Source: an uncultured Lachnospiraceae bacterium
GTDB taxonomy: Bacteria > Bacillota > Clostridia > Lachnospirales > Lachnospiraceae
DNA: 64,000 nucleotides
Assembly (NCBI GenBank): GCA_910587765.1
Contig: CAJUNR010000020.1
Coordinates: forward strand, 1 to 64,000
Direction of reading: 5' to 3'
The notes below the pieces were generated by a model that saw nothing but the letters and a program-made list of their open reading frames with translations, had not been told where the DNA came from and did not search any database. A program made the position numbers and the translations under genes. Positions 8,160 to 15,845 of this stretch are shown here, one piece after another (the first letter of the stretch is position 1; each line of letters begins with the position of its first letter).

Positions 8160-9251
8160 TTACGCAACTTTTCTGATCTCTTCGAAATATTTTTCCATCA
8201 GTGCCACCAGATAATCAACTTTTCCACGGACTACGACTGCATCCCTTGTTGAGCGGCCTGTTCCTATTATATCCCACGACTTCCCGTCAATTTCCGTCTG
8301 GTTTCCGCCGTTTACAAACCATTCAAGAAATTTTCCAAATTCCGCATCTTTATATTCTGATTCCACAGATGCCTTGAATGCCGCCACAAAGATATGTGCG
8401 TGCTTACTGTTAAACAGTACTTTTGTTTTTGGTGTGGTTTCCAACGATGCCGTCAATCTTGTAAGTAATTCATTCAGGCTGTTGAAATCAGAAATGCCTG
8501 CATTTTCATTCAGCCATTTAAAAGCCACTTTTGAATCTTTCCTGTACTGGCCAGGATAATTGCAAAGTAAGACCATATCGCTTACCAAACGTTCAAGCGT
8601 CCCGTTTTTTCTGTCATTACGGCTGCATGTGTAGATATCCAGAAAGAACCTGTTCTGTATGATATCCCTGATTTCCCGTGCAAAAGCATCAAGATATGTG
8701 AAACTTTTCTGCGCGCTGTTCATGGATACATGGTTGTTATATTTCCTCACTAATTTTGAGATTTCCGTCTGATCACAGTTCTGATGTACCGCAACTTCCA
8801 TCTGATAACTATTGAAACGGTCTTTTAATTCGTCCGGTAACTGCTCATAAGTTTTATTGCGGATATCATATTCAGCCGTTTCCCACAGGATTTCTCCACG
8901 TTCATCCCTTTCGGGTTTTCCGTCCTTATCCAGAATTTTCCGCTGGTAAGATACTGTATATTCATCCAGGCTCTTTGTGATCTTTGTGTTTCCAAACCGG
9001 AACAGGAAAAGTGAACTGCTGCGCTGCAATCCGTCAATGATATATTCTCTTACGATTCCGTTTACTGTTTCCTCCCCAAGAATAACCGGCGGAATATAAT
9101 TGTCCGTCAGAACCGTAAAAATAAGTTCGTTCACCATGTTACAATTCCACTGTCCTGAGAGCCGCTGGCAATCCTGATCACTGCGGATAGTTTCCTCTTT
9201 CATCAATTTCAGATACATGTCTAAAGAATAAGTCTGCTTACGAATTTTCAT
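8160..9251 (-). CDS. DUF262/ParB-like nuclease-fold protein
   Basis: A 363-residue protein. Residues about 10-110 have the DUF262 (GmrSD N-terminal, ParB-like) pattern: a Gln/Arg-containing start, PPVILGEE, and the signature IIDGLQRSSSL with the conserved D-G-x-Q-R motif. Family members hydrolyse nucleotides or nick DNA and occur in type IV restriction and in integrative elements. The rest is helical and variable. The ATG at 9251 is preceded by GGAGGGAAG at correct distance, preferred over an ATG five codons earlier that overlaps the site. A nearby sigma-like factor and small proteins suggest element maintenance. Confidence 0.75.
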   Translation of the reverse strand: MKIRKQTYSLDMYLKLMKEETIRSDQDCQRLSGQWNCNMVNELIFTVLTDNYIPPVILGEETVNGIVREYIIDGLQRSSSLFLFRFGNTKITKSLDEYTVSYQRKILDKDGKPERDERGEILWETAEYDIRNKTYEQLPDELKDRFNSYQMEVAVHQNCDQTEISKLVRKYNNHVSMNSAQKSFTYLDAFAREIRDIIQNRFFLDIYTCSRNDRKNGTLERLVSDMVLLCNYPGQYRKDSKVAFKWLNENAGISDFNSLNELLTRLTASLETTPKTKVLFNSKHAHIFVAAFKASVESEYKDAEFGKFLEWFVNGGNQTEIDGKSWDIIGTGRSTRDAVVVRGKVDYLVALMEKYFEEIRKVA

Positions 9252-9277
9252 TATACTTCCCTCCATATCTCATAAAT

Positions 9278-9862
9278 TTAGAATAATATTTTTACATTTT
9301 CGTAGCTTCTCATGGTTTGCATATCATCCGCATACTGCCCTGGCGTGATTTCCAACAGCCGTTGTATCTCATTCGGCCTGTATCCGTCGATCAGAAGGTT
9401 TAAGATATTTACCTGCTGATTAGACAGCCTTGCCAGATATCGCTGTACCTTATCATGATACTGTCCGTTCCCCTGTCTTCTGATTACCTCCTCAAAGGTG
9501 TCAAAATCGGATGCTGTAAATTCCAGCAGGCTGTTTCCATCCCCGCCTCCGCTGACTGCATCCAGTGAGACAGACATTTTGTCCGCCCTGCGCTTCCACC
9601 GATTCCTTTTTGTTATATCTGTTTTGATCTTATTTGACAGGCATGAATACAGAAATCCGTCAAATGACCGTAAATAATCATATCTTTTCAGTGCATGTAC
9701 AAAAACCTCATTGGCGAGTGAATAAAAATCATCCCTGTCCTTATCCGACAGTCCGCCGAATTTAGATAAAATTTTATCAACTGTCCTGTGCAGTTTCCGT
9801 GCGTTATCGGCATAATAGGTTTCCAGTATGCCAGACTGCAAAGCTGTTGCTTCCGTTGTCAT
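9278..9862 (-). CDS. Sigma-70-like RNA polymerase factor of a mobile element
   Basis: A 194-residue protein with a region-2-like segment (ANEVFVHALKRYDYLRSFDGFLYSCLSNKIKTDI) and a region-4-like C-terminal helix-turn-helix (LSNQQVNILNLLIDGYRPNEIQRLLEITPGQY). Such small factors are common in Firmicutes conjugative and integrative elements and may direct transcription of transfer genes. The start was placed at the ATG beginning MTTEAT, which has GAAAGGAG upstream; a TTG farther up does not. It is followed immediately by the DUF262-like gene, presumably one operon. Confidence 0.75.
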   Translation of the reverse strand: MTTEATALQSGILETYYADNARKLHRTVDKILSKFGGLSDKDRDDFYSLANEVFVHALKRYDYLRSFDGFLYSCLSNKIKTDITKRNRWKRRADKMSVSLDAVSGGGDGNSLLEFTASDFDTFEEVIRRQGNGQYHDKVQRYLARLSNQQVNILNLLIDGYRPNEIQRLLEITPGQYADDMQTMRSYENVKILF

Positions 9863-9974
9863 TCCCTCAGCACTCCTTTCTGTTTCATGTGGTTTGTTAT
9901 TCAATATTGAAAAGAGATGTGCAGAGAATCGAACTCTGCATAATCAGAACCATCCATCCCATTGTCTGATGAAG

Positions 9975-10124
9975 CTATTTGCTTTTTACTTTGGGCTTGT
10001 CCTCATACCATTTAATGGAACCGCCCCTGAAATTTGTCCTCGGTTGTAAAATGCTTGATCTGCCGATTTTGTCAATGATGCTGTTGTTTCGCGTTACTGC
10101 AAATTCCACTGTCTGTTTTTTCAT
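9975..10124 (-). CDS. Conserved small island protein, 49 residues
   Basis: A 49-codon gene with an AGGAG site upstream of its ATG. The protein begins MKKQTVEFAVTRNNSIID and ends KWYEDKPKVKSK, basic throughout. The pattern resembles small proteins carried by Lachnospiraceae integrative elements, by recollection only. It lies between the LPD11-type gene and the sigma-like gene, all leftward, with short gaps. No function is known. Confidence 0.6.
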   Translation of the reverse strand: MKKQTVEFAVTRNNSIIDKIGRSSILQPRTNFRGGSIKWYEDKPKVKSK

Positions 10125-10154
10125 TGATGTTTTTTCTCCTTATCTGTCATCGGC

Positions 10155-10421
10155 TTATGCCGTGATCATCTCTTTTTCGTATCGCTCGATGTCTTCCATG
10201 CTCAGCCATTCCGGTTTTTCGCCTTCGGGAAAGCTGTTCCACAATGCCTTCATATTTGCAATGTGTTCTGCCTCATCCGCAGACCAGAGATATTTTGCGT
10301 TACGGTTCCCGCTTCCCAGATAACTGTTGCAGTCCTCTTTCATACGGCAGAGGAGCATATACTTGTAGCTGTCCGTCGCTGGCCTTTCTGCGATCAGGTT
10401 TTTGACGTATTCGCTGATCAT
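10155..10421 (-). CDS. LPD11-type domain protein
   Basis: An 88-residue protein with the pattern LLCRMKEDCNSYLGSGNRNAKYLW and MKALWNSFPEGEKPEWLS, typical of the LPD11 domain found alone or inside very large polyvalent proteins of conjugative elements. The biochemical role is unknown. AAAGGAG precedes the ATG. It heads the small-gene group leading to the sigma-like factor. Confidence 0.75.
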   Translation of the reverse strand: MISEYVKNLIAERPATDSYKYMLLCRMKEDCNSYLGSGNRNAKYLWSADEAEHIANMKALWNSFPEGEKPEWLSMEDIERYEKEMITA

Positions 10422-10510
10422 CCGTTTTTCTCCTTTCTTTGACTACCTCCCGCCGTTATCAGCGGGAACGCTCACAGCTTAAAGCCCTGTTTATAGTGGC
10501 CGTGACCACT

Positions 10511-10837
10511 TTAATTAGATTTGGCAACCTTTACAGTCACACGCTCCATGGGTATTTGTTTTAAGTATTTTTGATACGTCATTTCGCCGTCCTTTTCTCC
10601 CGCAATAAAAGCATCTTTATCAAAGGAACGTCTAAAATATGCGGTAAACATAATCGTAAAACCGGCAACTGTAAGTTCTTTTTTCTGCCGTTTTTTCATG
10701 TAAGAAGATGCTTCGCTTTTAAGCTGTGATATTTCTTTCTCCAATGCATCCATCTCTTTCTTCTTTTTGCTTTTTTCCTGCTCCAACCTGTAAACTCTTT
10801 CTGAAATTGTCTGAAGTTCTTTCATATTGCTGCACAT
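10511..10837 (-). CDS. Coiled-coil hypothetical protein
   Basis: A 108-residue protein. Residues about 5-50 are a strong Lys/Glu coiled coil (RVYRLEQEKSKKKKEMDALEKEISQL), followed by a basic turn and a mixed C-terminal domain. AAAGGAG precedes the start. A small hairpin AGTGG/CCACT lies right after the stop. Such proteins are common in element accessory regions; no specific function. Confidence 0.6.
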   Translation of the reverse strand: MCSNMKELQTISERVYRLEQEKSKKKKEMDALEKEISQLKSEASSYMKKRQKKELTVAGFTIMFTAYFRRSFDKDAFIAGEKDGEMTYQKYLKQIPMERVTVKVAKSN

Positions 10838-10997
10838 AATCTCTATCTCCTTTTCTCATCTGATCTTGTTTTACAGCCCCTCCGTCATCTTCCTGGCTAT
10901 TGGCGCTCCCGATTAAGCGGCTCACAGGTATATGGACGGAAGTATTAGAAAGCGTTTCGGTCTTTCGGCTGTATTTTTGAGAATTAAAAAAGGTGCA

Positions 10998-11032
10998 AAG
11001 CCTTTGATAATTCAATAAAGACTTTACACCCT
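10998..11032. repeat. Inverted-repeat copy A (left end of 65-residue-gene cassette), also terminator
   Basis: This copy aligns with copies at 11314-11349, 11889-11924 and 12254-12292. Core pattern: GTGTAAAG, a T-rich middle with TATTGAATTATCAA, then CTTTGCACC. Read on the minus strand it is a hairpin with a T6 run and would end the small gene at 11064-11243. Confidence 0.65.
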
Positions 11033-11063
11033 GATTTATAGGTTACTTATGCGGTTGTTATGG

Positions 11064-11243
11064 TTATGGCTGACTTGTTAACGGCGGTTTTTGGTAAAGT
11101 TTGCGCTCAACGAATTTCTTTTCAAGTGCAAGCTGTTTCAATACTTCATCAGCACCGCTATCTTTTGCTATTATCTCTAATCTTTCGATTAACTCTAATT
11201 GATCAAGTAAATAGCAATTTAACTCTTTTTCATTTGATGGCAT
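11064..11243 (-). CDS. Small helical protein in an inverted-repeat cassette
   Basis: A 59-residue protein, charged and helical (LNCYLLDQLELIERLEIIAKD), with the start at MPSNEKEL because GAGGTG lies just upstream. It is the only gene between two inverted-repeat copies, with its own consensus-like promoter in the right copy and a terminator in the left copy. No family is recognised. Confidence 0.6.
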   Translation of the reverse strand: MPSNEKELNCYLLDQLELIERLEIIAKDSGADEVLKQLALEKKFVERKLYQKPPLTSQP

Positions 11244-11296
11244 ATATTCACCTCTTTTCACTATCCTGTTATAATATGGTATTCGTTACTACCTAT

Positions 11297-11325
11297 ATTA
11301 TAATGGATATGGTGGAGGGTGTAAA
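11297..11325 (-). promoter_or_regulatory. Sigma-A-type promoter for the 59-residue gene
   Basis: On the minus strand TTTACA and TATAAT are separated by exactly 17 bases. The -35 box falls inside the inverted-repeat copy B. Confidence 0.7.
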
Positions 11326-11349
11326 GCCTTTATTCAATTATCAATGTGC
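11314..11349. repeat. Inverted-repeat copy B (right end of first cassette)
   Basis: GGGTGTAAAG followed by a T-rich stretch with CAATTATCAA matches copy A in inverted orientation. It supplies the -35 box of the promoter reading left. Confidence 0.65.
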
Positions 11350-11387
11350 TGTTGTAGGTCTGTTTTGTTTGACCTTGTGAGTATATT

Positions 11388-11521
11388 ATAACACGATATC
11401 GTGTTATTTCAATACCGGAATATTAGACAAATATAACACGATATCATCTATTGTTTTTTGTGCAATATAAATAACGATATCGTGTTTATTGACAAAAACA
11501 AAAAAATATGATATCGTGTTA
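11388..11521. promoter_or_regulatory. Four GATATC-centred operators upstream of RHH gene
   Basis: The first site is a perfect 20-bp palindrome, ATAACACGATATCGTGTTAT, at 11388-11407. Related sites are centred near 11442, 11478 and 11512, spaced 45, 36 and 34 bases. TTGACA at 11489-11494 lies between the third and fourth sites, and the likely -10 overlaps the fourth, so occupancy would block transcription of the RHH gene. Confidence 0.8.
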
Positions 11522-11567
11522 GCTAAGAAACAATACAATTTTGACAATTAAGAAGGGAAATATATTT

Positions 11568-11756
11568 ATGGAAGAAAAAAAGAAAGCAACTAAAGCTCAT
11601 ATGAGAGCAACTGCAAAATGGGAAAAACAAAATTATGATAAAGTGCTAGTTAGATTTCCTAAAGGAACAAAAGATAAAATAGTAGAAACCGGATCATCAT
11701 TAAATGGTTTTATAGTTTCTGCCGTAAATGAAAAATTAGAACGTAGTGAAAAATAA
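11568..11756 (+). CDS. Arc/ribbon-helix-helix regulator, probably self-repressing
   Basis: A 62-residue protein. The N-terminal 20 residues are basic; the core YDKVLVRFPKGTKDKIVETGSSLNGFIVSAVNEKLE fits a ribbon-helix-helix fold with the strand KVLVRFP and the usual S-x-N-x-F-I helix. Such proteins bind palindromes as dimers. The start is the ATG behind AAGAAGGGA. It is flanked by six copies of a GATATC-centred palindrome, four upstream and two downstream, strongly suggesting its own operators or a partition-like site. It contains little besides the DNA-binding domain. Confidence 0.82.
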   Translation: MEEKKKATKAHMRATAKWEKQNYDKVLVRFPKGTKDKIVETGSSLNGFIVSAVNEKLERSEK

Positions 11757-11801
11757 AATTATAGAGCGTATTTGTACGTTCTATTTTTTTGTGCAATTTT
11801 A

Positions 11802-11865
11802 ATAACGATATCGTTATATTTTTGTTTGTTTTTCCGGTATTTACAATAACACGATATCGTTATAT
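11802..11865. promoter_or_regulatory. Two GATATC-centred operators downstream of RHH gene
   Basis: ATAACGATATCGTTAT at 11802-11817 is a perfect palindrome, and a second site with AACACGATATCGTTAT spans 11848-11863. Their centres are 46 bases apart, similar to the upstream pair spacing. Confidence 0.75.
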
Positions 11866-11888
11866 AATAACCTTAACAACAAAACAAA

Positions 11889-11924
11889 AAGCACCTTGAC
11901 AACTGAATAGACTTTATACTCCAG
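11889..11924. repeat. Inverted-repeat copy C (left end of second cassette)
   Basis: AAGCACCTTGACAACTGAAT followed by AGACTTTATACTCC aligns with copy A in the same orientation. It leads directly into the promoter region (TATAAT at 11931) of the coiled-coil gene. Confidence 0.6.
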
Positions 11925-11959
11925 ATGTGATATAATCTTGACCATAGGAGGGATAAGCC

Positions 11960-12214
11960 ATGGATAAGGAATTATTACAAGCCATATCTGATATGATGGA
12001 TGAAAAGTTTGAATCTATCAGAGACAGACTTGACAAAATTGATACCCGTTTGGATGTCATCGAATACAAGGAAGACCGCACCTCTAAAAAGCTGAACGAT
12101 TTACAGCTTGATGTAAGGCTGGCAGAAAGGGACATCAGAAAAGATATTCATACAATACGGGATGAAATGGATACCGTTTTAGAATTATTGAAGATACACA
12201 AAATCGTGATCTGA
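11960..12214 (+). CDS. Coiled-coil protein in second inverted-repeat cassette
   Basis: An 84-residue protein, almost entirely heptad-like (MMDEKFESIRDRLDKIDTRL and on), of a type frequent in Firmicutes small open reading frames next to regulators; role unknown. AGGAGGG lies eight bases before the ATG and TATAAT about 25 bases further up. It is the only gene between repeat copies C and D, with D acting as its terminator. This mirrors the layout of the cassette 650 bases to the left. Confidence 0.7.
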   Translation: MDKELLQAISDMMDEKFESIRDRLDKIDTRLDVIEYKEDRTSKKLNDLQLDVRLAERDIRKDIHTIRDEMDTVLELLKIHKIVI

Positions 12215-12253
12215 TTCTAAATTATTCAAATAACCGCATAACATATCACATGA

Positions 12254-12298
12254 AAGAGTGTAAAGTCTATTGAGTTGTCAGGGCTTTACACTTTTTTA
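12254..12298 (+). terminator. Inverted-repeat copy D, terminator of second cassette
   Basis: GTGTAAAG and CTTTACAC arms surround an 18-base loop and are followed by TTTTTT. The same sequence aligns with copy B and, inverted, with copies A and C. Confidence 0.75.
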
Positions 12299-12314
12299 TT
12301 GTGGAGGTTATAAG

Positions 12315-12836
12315 ATGAGTAAATACTTTAAAGACGTAACTACATTAGAAGAGTTAAGAAAACAGTACAGGGATTTATTAAAAAAGTATCACCCTGACAA
12401 TGCAAACGGAAGCACGGAAGCAACGCAGGAAATTAATGCAGAATATGACAGGCTTTTCAAAGTCTTGAAAGACAGACATGAAAGCAGGTCAGCAGGAACC
12501 AATAAAGAAAAGGAAAAGACAGATTTCAATCATATGAAATACGACTTTTCAGAAGATGCAAAGTTAAGGGAAGTATTACAGAAGATCATAACCTTTGAAG
12601 GTATCAATATAGAAATAATTGGTTGCTGGCTGTGGGTAGATGGCAATACATACGCATATAGAACCGCATTAAAAGAAATCGGTTTTAAGTGGGCGCGGGA
12701 AAAGAAAAAGTGGTACTTTCATACAGAAGCATTCAGAAAAAGAAGCCGTAAGAAATTAAGCATGGAAGACATACGCAACTACTACGGGAGCACAGAAGTA
12801 GAGACAGACAGAGCGAAGAGACTGAAGCAGGCGTAA
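12315..12836 (+). CDS. J-domain protein of a mobile element
   Basis: A 173-residue protein. The N-terminal J domain (about 1-60) has the HPD signature in LLKKYHPDN, so it can stimulate an Hsp70 ATPase. After an acidic linker the C-terminal domain has the pattern GCWLWVDGNTYAYRTALKEI and FKWAREKKKWYFH, shared by J proteins carried by Firmicutes integrative elements. GGAGG sits before the ATG; an upstream in-frame ATG lies inside the preceding terminator and was rejected. It may help remodel replication or conjugation complexes, which is inference. Confidence 0.85.
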   Translation: MSKYFKDVTTLEELRKQYRDLLKKYHPDNANGSTEATQEINAEYDRLFKVLKDRHESRSAGTNKEKEKTDFNHMKYDFSEDAKLREVLQKIITFEGINIEIIGCWLWVDGNTYAYRTALKEIGFKWAREKKKWYFHTEAFRKRSRKKLSMEDIRNYYGSTEVETDRAKRLKQA

Positions 12837-12864
12837 ATACTGCAAATTCAAGTTCATATAGATT

Positions 12865-12895
12865 CAGGGTGTGATCACTACAAGGTTACACCCTG
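12865..12895. terminator. Hairpin CAGGGTGT / ACACCCTG
   Basis: A perfect 8-bp stem with a 15-base loop lies between the J-protein gene and the next gene. There is no T run, so it may be a regulatory hairpin or a partial relative of the cassette repeats, which share GGGTGTA. Confidence 0.45.
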
Positions 12896-12932
12896 TAAGA
12901 GAAATAATATTAATAAGGAACGGAAGAGCGAA

Positions 12933-13145
12933 ATGAAAGAAAAGAATAATTTTTATGTAATAATGAAGGATGTTTATTTTAAGATCATTGCAGATTGTAA
13001 AGGTGAAGCAATGACAAAATTCATAAAAAAACACTCGGAATATGAGGAACAACTTACAGTTTTTGATTTTTATAATGAGGAGGAATGGTTGAAATCTTCA
13101 TTAAAGAGATATCTTCATCATGCGCCTGTAGAAATTATTTATTAA
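12933..13145 (+). CDS. Small hypothetical protein
   Basis: A 70-residue alpha/beta protein with no recognised motif. It is in line with the J-protein gene and the next two genes, and AAGGAACGG lies upstream of the ATG. Probably part of a rightward accessory operon. Confidence 0.5.
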   Translation: MKEKNNFYVIMKDVYFKIIADCKGEAMTKFIKKHSEYEEQLTVFDFYNEEEWLKSSLKRYLHHAPVEIIY

Positions 13146-13186
13146 AATAATGATGTTACGAAAACACAAAAAGGAGGATTTCACAT

Positions 13187-13423
13187 ATGACAGTAAAGAG
13201 AATAAACGGATCACGGAGATTCAGAGGGTACGACGGAAGAAGCTACTTTGTACAGGATGCACATACGGCAGAAAGGAACAAGGGAAAGTATAATTTACTG
13301 GTAAAGGAAAACGGATCATACACGTTATGTTATGACCTCTGTTATAACCTGCTTTTCTTTGATACCATCAAGGACGCACAGAGGAAAGTCTTAAATGGCA
13401 CGGAATTTATCAGGACTATGTGA
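13187..13423 (+). CDS. Small hypothetical protein
   Basis: A 78-residue basic, aromatic-rich protein preceded by a strong AAGGAGG site. No family is recognised. It follows the previous gene by about 40 bases and precedes the membrane-anchored protein by 18. Confidence 0.55.
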   Translation: MTVKRINGSRRFRGYDGRSYFVQDAHTAERNKGKYNLLVKENGSYTLCYDLCYNLLFFDTIKDAQRKVLNGTEFIRTM

Positions 13424-13441
13424 AGGGAATGAGATCACGCG

Positions 13442-13831
13442 ATGAAAAGGAAATTGTTTTATATTATTATTACTGTTTTACTCTGCACTCTGGCTTACTT
13501 CTCGGGAATCAGGCACGCCGAATCAACGAGTATTTCAGGCTCTTATATACCGCTTGATGAGTGTATCCCGCTGGAAGATGTGGCTTGCTATTATATCAAT
13601 GATTCTGGCTTTCTATGCGTCGAATTAAAGGACATACGGTATCAGATGGATGATCTTAACAATAACGCTTATATAGATGTTCTGGGAGGCATGGAGGACG
13701 TTACAGAGCTATATAATGACAGGTATATTGATATGGATACGATCACAGGATACAGCGGAACGGATGACGGGTTGATGATTTATACAGAGGATGGAAACGG
13801 TTATTATCTGGAAGTCGGAATGATGGATTGA
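13442..13831 (+). CDS. Secreted or membrane-anchored hypothetical protein
   Basis: A 129-residue protein. Residues 4-22 form a hydrophobic segment after MKRK and act as a signal or N-terminal anchor; the remaining acidic domain would lie outside the cell. There is no lipobox, as the only early Cys precedes Thr-Leu-Ala without a clear Leu-x-x-Cys arrangement. It ends an operon of three small genes, followed by a strong terminator. Confidence 0.6.
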   Translation: MKRKLFYIIITVLLCTLAYFSGIRHAESTSISGSYIPLDECIPLEDVACYYINDSGFLCVELKDIRYQMDDLNNNAYIDVLGGMEDVTELYNDRYIDMDTITGYSGTDDGLMIYTEDGNGYYLEVGMMD

Positions 13832-13852
13832 TACAGAGGACAACAAAAACAG

Positions 13853-13891
13853 CCTGACAGATTATGCGATATGCGGTCTGTCAGGTTTGTT
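13853..13891 (+). terminator. Rho-independent terminator
   Basis: CCTGACAGA and TCTGTCAGG form a perfect 9-bp stem followed by TTTGTTTT. Confidence 0.85.
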
Positions 13892-14382
13892 TTATGTGAT
13901 GATAAGATTTATTATGAGACATAATACAGCACAGATTATCATAAACTTTCTGCCGGTAATTATTGTCATATGTGTTATGTTTTTTGCGCTCTGTATGGCT
14001 CATATTTGGATTGATATGCTATGATGGTAACTTTTATAGGGCATGTGGTTACAAGCTGTATTTAGGGCGTATAACAGCAATTTAAAGGGCTATTTGCGGT
14101 AAGATATGATATTATTGTGTGGCATATGGGCAGCAGGTGTATGAGGGTATGCCGGTAAGTTTACATTTTATTTTAAGCACTTTAGTCTGTGAAAGCGTCC
14201 ATCTGTTGTATCTACATGTCAGCCTAAATTTTCAACTCCGAATCGAGCATCCAAAAATCATACAAAGATCATGTATAAAATCCACGCAAACAGCAATACT
14301 TTATATCACAGGAACAATGCTGATCCTGTTTTTGATAATGACAAACTATTTCTTTTGCTTAAAACAAAATGATTTATATATG
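13892..14382. other. Gap with only doubtful short frames
   Basis: The stretch holds a 41-codon hydrophobic frame at 13899-14024 (a single membrane helix, no Shine-Dalgarno site), which I do not count as a gene. I see no other supported feature before the convergent gene that ends at 14383. Confidence 0.5.
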
Positions 14383-15609
14383 TTATTTAGCTTTCTTATT
14401 AAATGCATCTTCATATTCTTTAACAGCATTATCAAATAACTTTTTATATTTATCGATTTCTTGTCCTAAGTTTTCCGTAGTTAATTCATTACAGTCTATC
14501 AAACAAACAATATCTTTTGAATTGTTTTTTATACTATCAAATATAGTCGAAAATTCATTTGCTATTATACGTTTCTCTATTTTTAAAGTTGCTGTTATTA
14601 ATGAAATAGGTTGTGTAGATGGCTTACCATCAGCCATATTAATATATTTTCTAAAATGAATAAACACTATCTCATCATCGATAACTACCATTTCAAAACT
14701 ATATTCAATTTTAGAGATGTAAATTTTAAAATTTTTTCCCGTATTATTTGCCATAAGTTTAGCAATTTCATTAAATTTTTCACGATTATTTGCAGCTATA
14801 ATACGTTCGAATGTTTCTGGATGTACATCCTGCGACATCAGATCATTTATTGAATTAAAAAAAGTGTTCTGTCGTCCTACAACCGAATAAGGTGAAAAAC
14901 GTGTTGTTTTTGCAGATATGCTTGACTTTTTTACAGCCTCTGTTAAAGCTCTAAATGCTTCATTTTCACCGATTATATACTGTGCCAATGTTCTCTCATC
15001 TTCACTAGACGTACCAAAATCTTTTAATAACCTTTCAAGATTATTTATTTTACCATTTATTTCCTCAAGAACAGTTGATACATATTGTTCTGTAGGTTGA
15101 TAAAAATAAGGACGATATAAATTTGTGTTAGTATCACCTGAAATCATTGCTTTAACGACATCAGACACCTTTTTTGTAATATTGTTAATTTCCTCTGAAG
15201 AAGCATCACTATCGAAAATCTCAATGTTATAAGGATAATAATAGTCCGCATAATAGCGAATATCCGATGGAATTTCATCCTCTTTAATTTTATCCGAACG
15301 CAAGAAAAATACACGTTTCCCTTGTGAATGTGCTAAACCCACTTCATATATTACATTTAAATTATTAATCTTATATAAATCAACAATACACCCCCTGCAT
15401 TCACGAATCAAACTCATTATTTCTTTGATTCGAGAATCTCCGCTTTCTGGCAACAAATCACTTCTTATAAATTCAAAATTAATATCATCCAATATATTAC
15501 GCCTTGATAATGGTTTAAATACAGAATTCCACATTTTATCAGCATGGCATCTTTCTGGAGATTGTTTATTTCCTAATGGTGTAATTAAAAAAATTTTTTG
15601 TGTGCTCAT
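14383..15609 (-). CDS. TIR/nucleoside-deoxyribosyltransferase-like protein, candidate defence effector
   Basis: A 408-residue protein. Residues 1-150 form a Rossmann-like domain: IFLITPLGNK, HADKMWNSVFKP, FEFIRSDLLPESG, then CRGCIVDLYKINNLNVIYEVGLAHSQGKRVFFL. The last segment, N-x-N-V-x-Y-E-x-G-x-A-H, is the hallmark of the nucleoside-2-deoxyribosyltransferase/TIR-like group used by several anti-phage systems, with the Glu as probable catalytic residue acting on NAD or nucleosides. The C-terminal 250 residues contain a coiled-coil stretch and an unknown domain. It stands alone with its own GAAGAGGG site. No partner gene or retron is visible, so it may be a single-gene system; function is inference. 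Confidence 0.7.
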   Translation of the reverse strand: MSTQKIFLITPLGNKQSPERCHADKMWNSVFKPLSRRNILDDINFEFIRSDLLPESGDSRIKEIMSLIRECRGCIVDLYKINNLNVIYEVGLAHSQGKRVFFLRSDKIKEDEIPSDIRYYADYYYPYNIEIFDSDASSEEINNITKKVSDVVKAMISGDTNTNLYRPYFYQPTEQYVSTVLEEINGKINNLERLLKDFGTSSEDERTLAQYIIGENEAFRALTEAVKKSSISAKTTRFSPYSVVGRQNTFFNSINDLMSQDVHPETFERIIAANNREKFNEIAKLMANNTGKNFKIYISKIEYSFEMVVIDDEIVFIHFRKYINMADGKPSTQPISLITATLKIEKRIIANEFSTIFDSIKNNSKDIVCLIDCNELTTENLGQEIDKYKKLFDNAVKEYEDAFNKKAK

Positions 15610-15845
15610 AAAAAACCCTCTTCACTTTTTACTTTATTATTGAAATTTTTAATATGTTATTTTATTATACAACCCATCCCACTTTTCGACAAATCCCAAA
15701 TCCCACATCCGGCACTCAAAACAACACATCTGGAAATTTCTCCCAAACAAATCTCATTTTTTGTCGAAAAACACCCTTCAATTCGTCTATATTACAAAAT
15801 CCCATATCTAATACCAATCGTAATTACAGGAGAACAAACACCAAC

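Noticed and set aside
9905..9960. T-arm-like GAGTTCGATTCTC on the minus strand, suggesting a tRNA fragment.
   Set aside because: No matching acceptor, D arm or anticodon arm lies upstream; the sequence sits in the leader of the sigma-like gene.
10719..11015. A 98-codon minus-strand frame overlapping the coiled-coil gene.
   Set aside because: It is out of frame with a gene that has a clear site and coiled-coil pattern, and it crosses the repeat-A hairpin.
13899..14024. A 41-codon hydrophobic frame on the plus strand.
   Set aside because: It has no Shine-Dalgarno site and begins in the tail of the preceding terminator.
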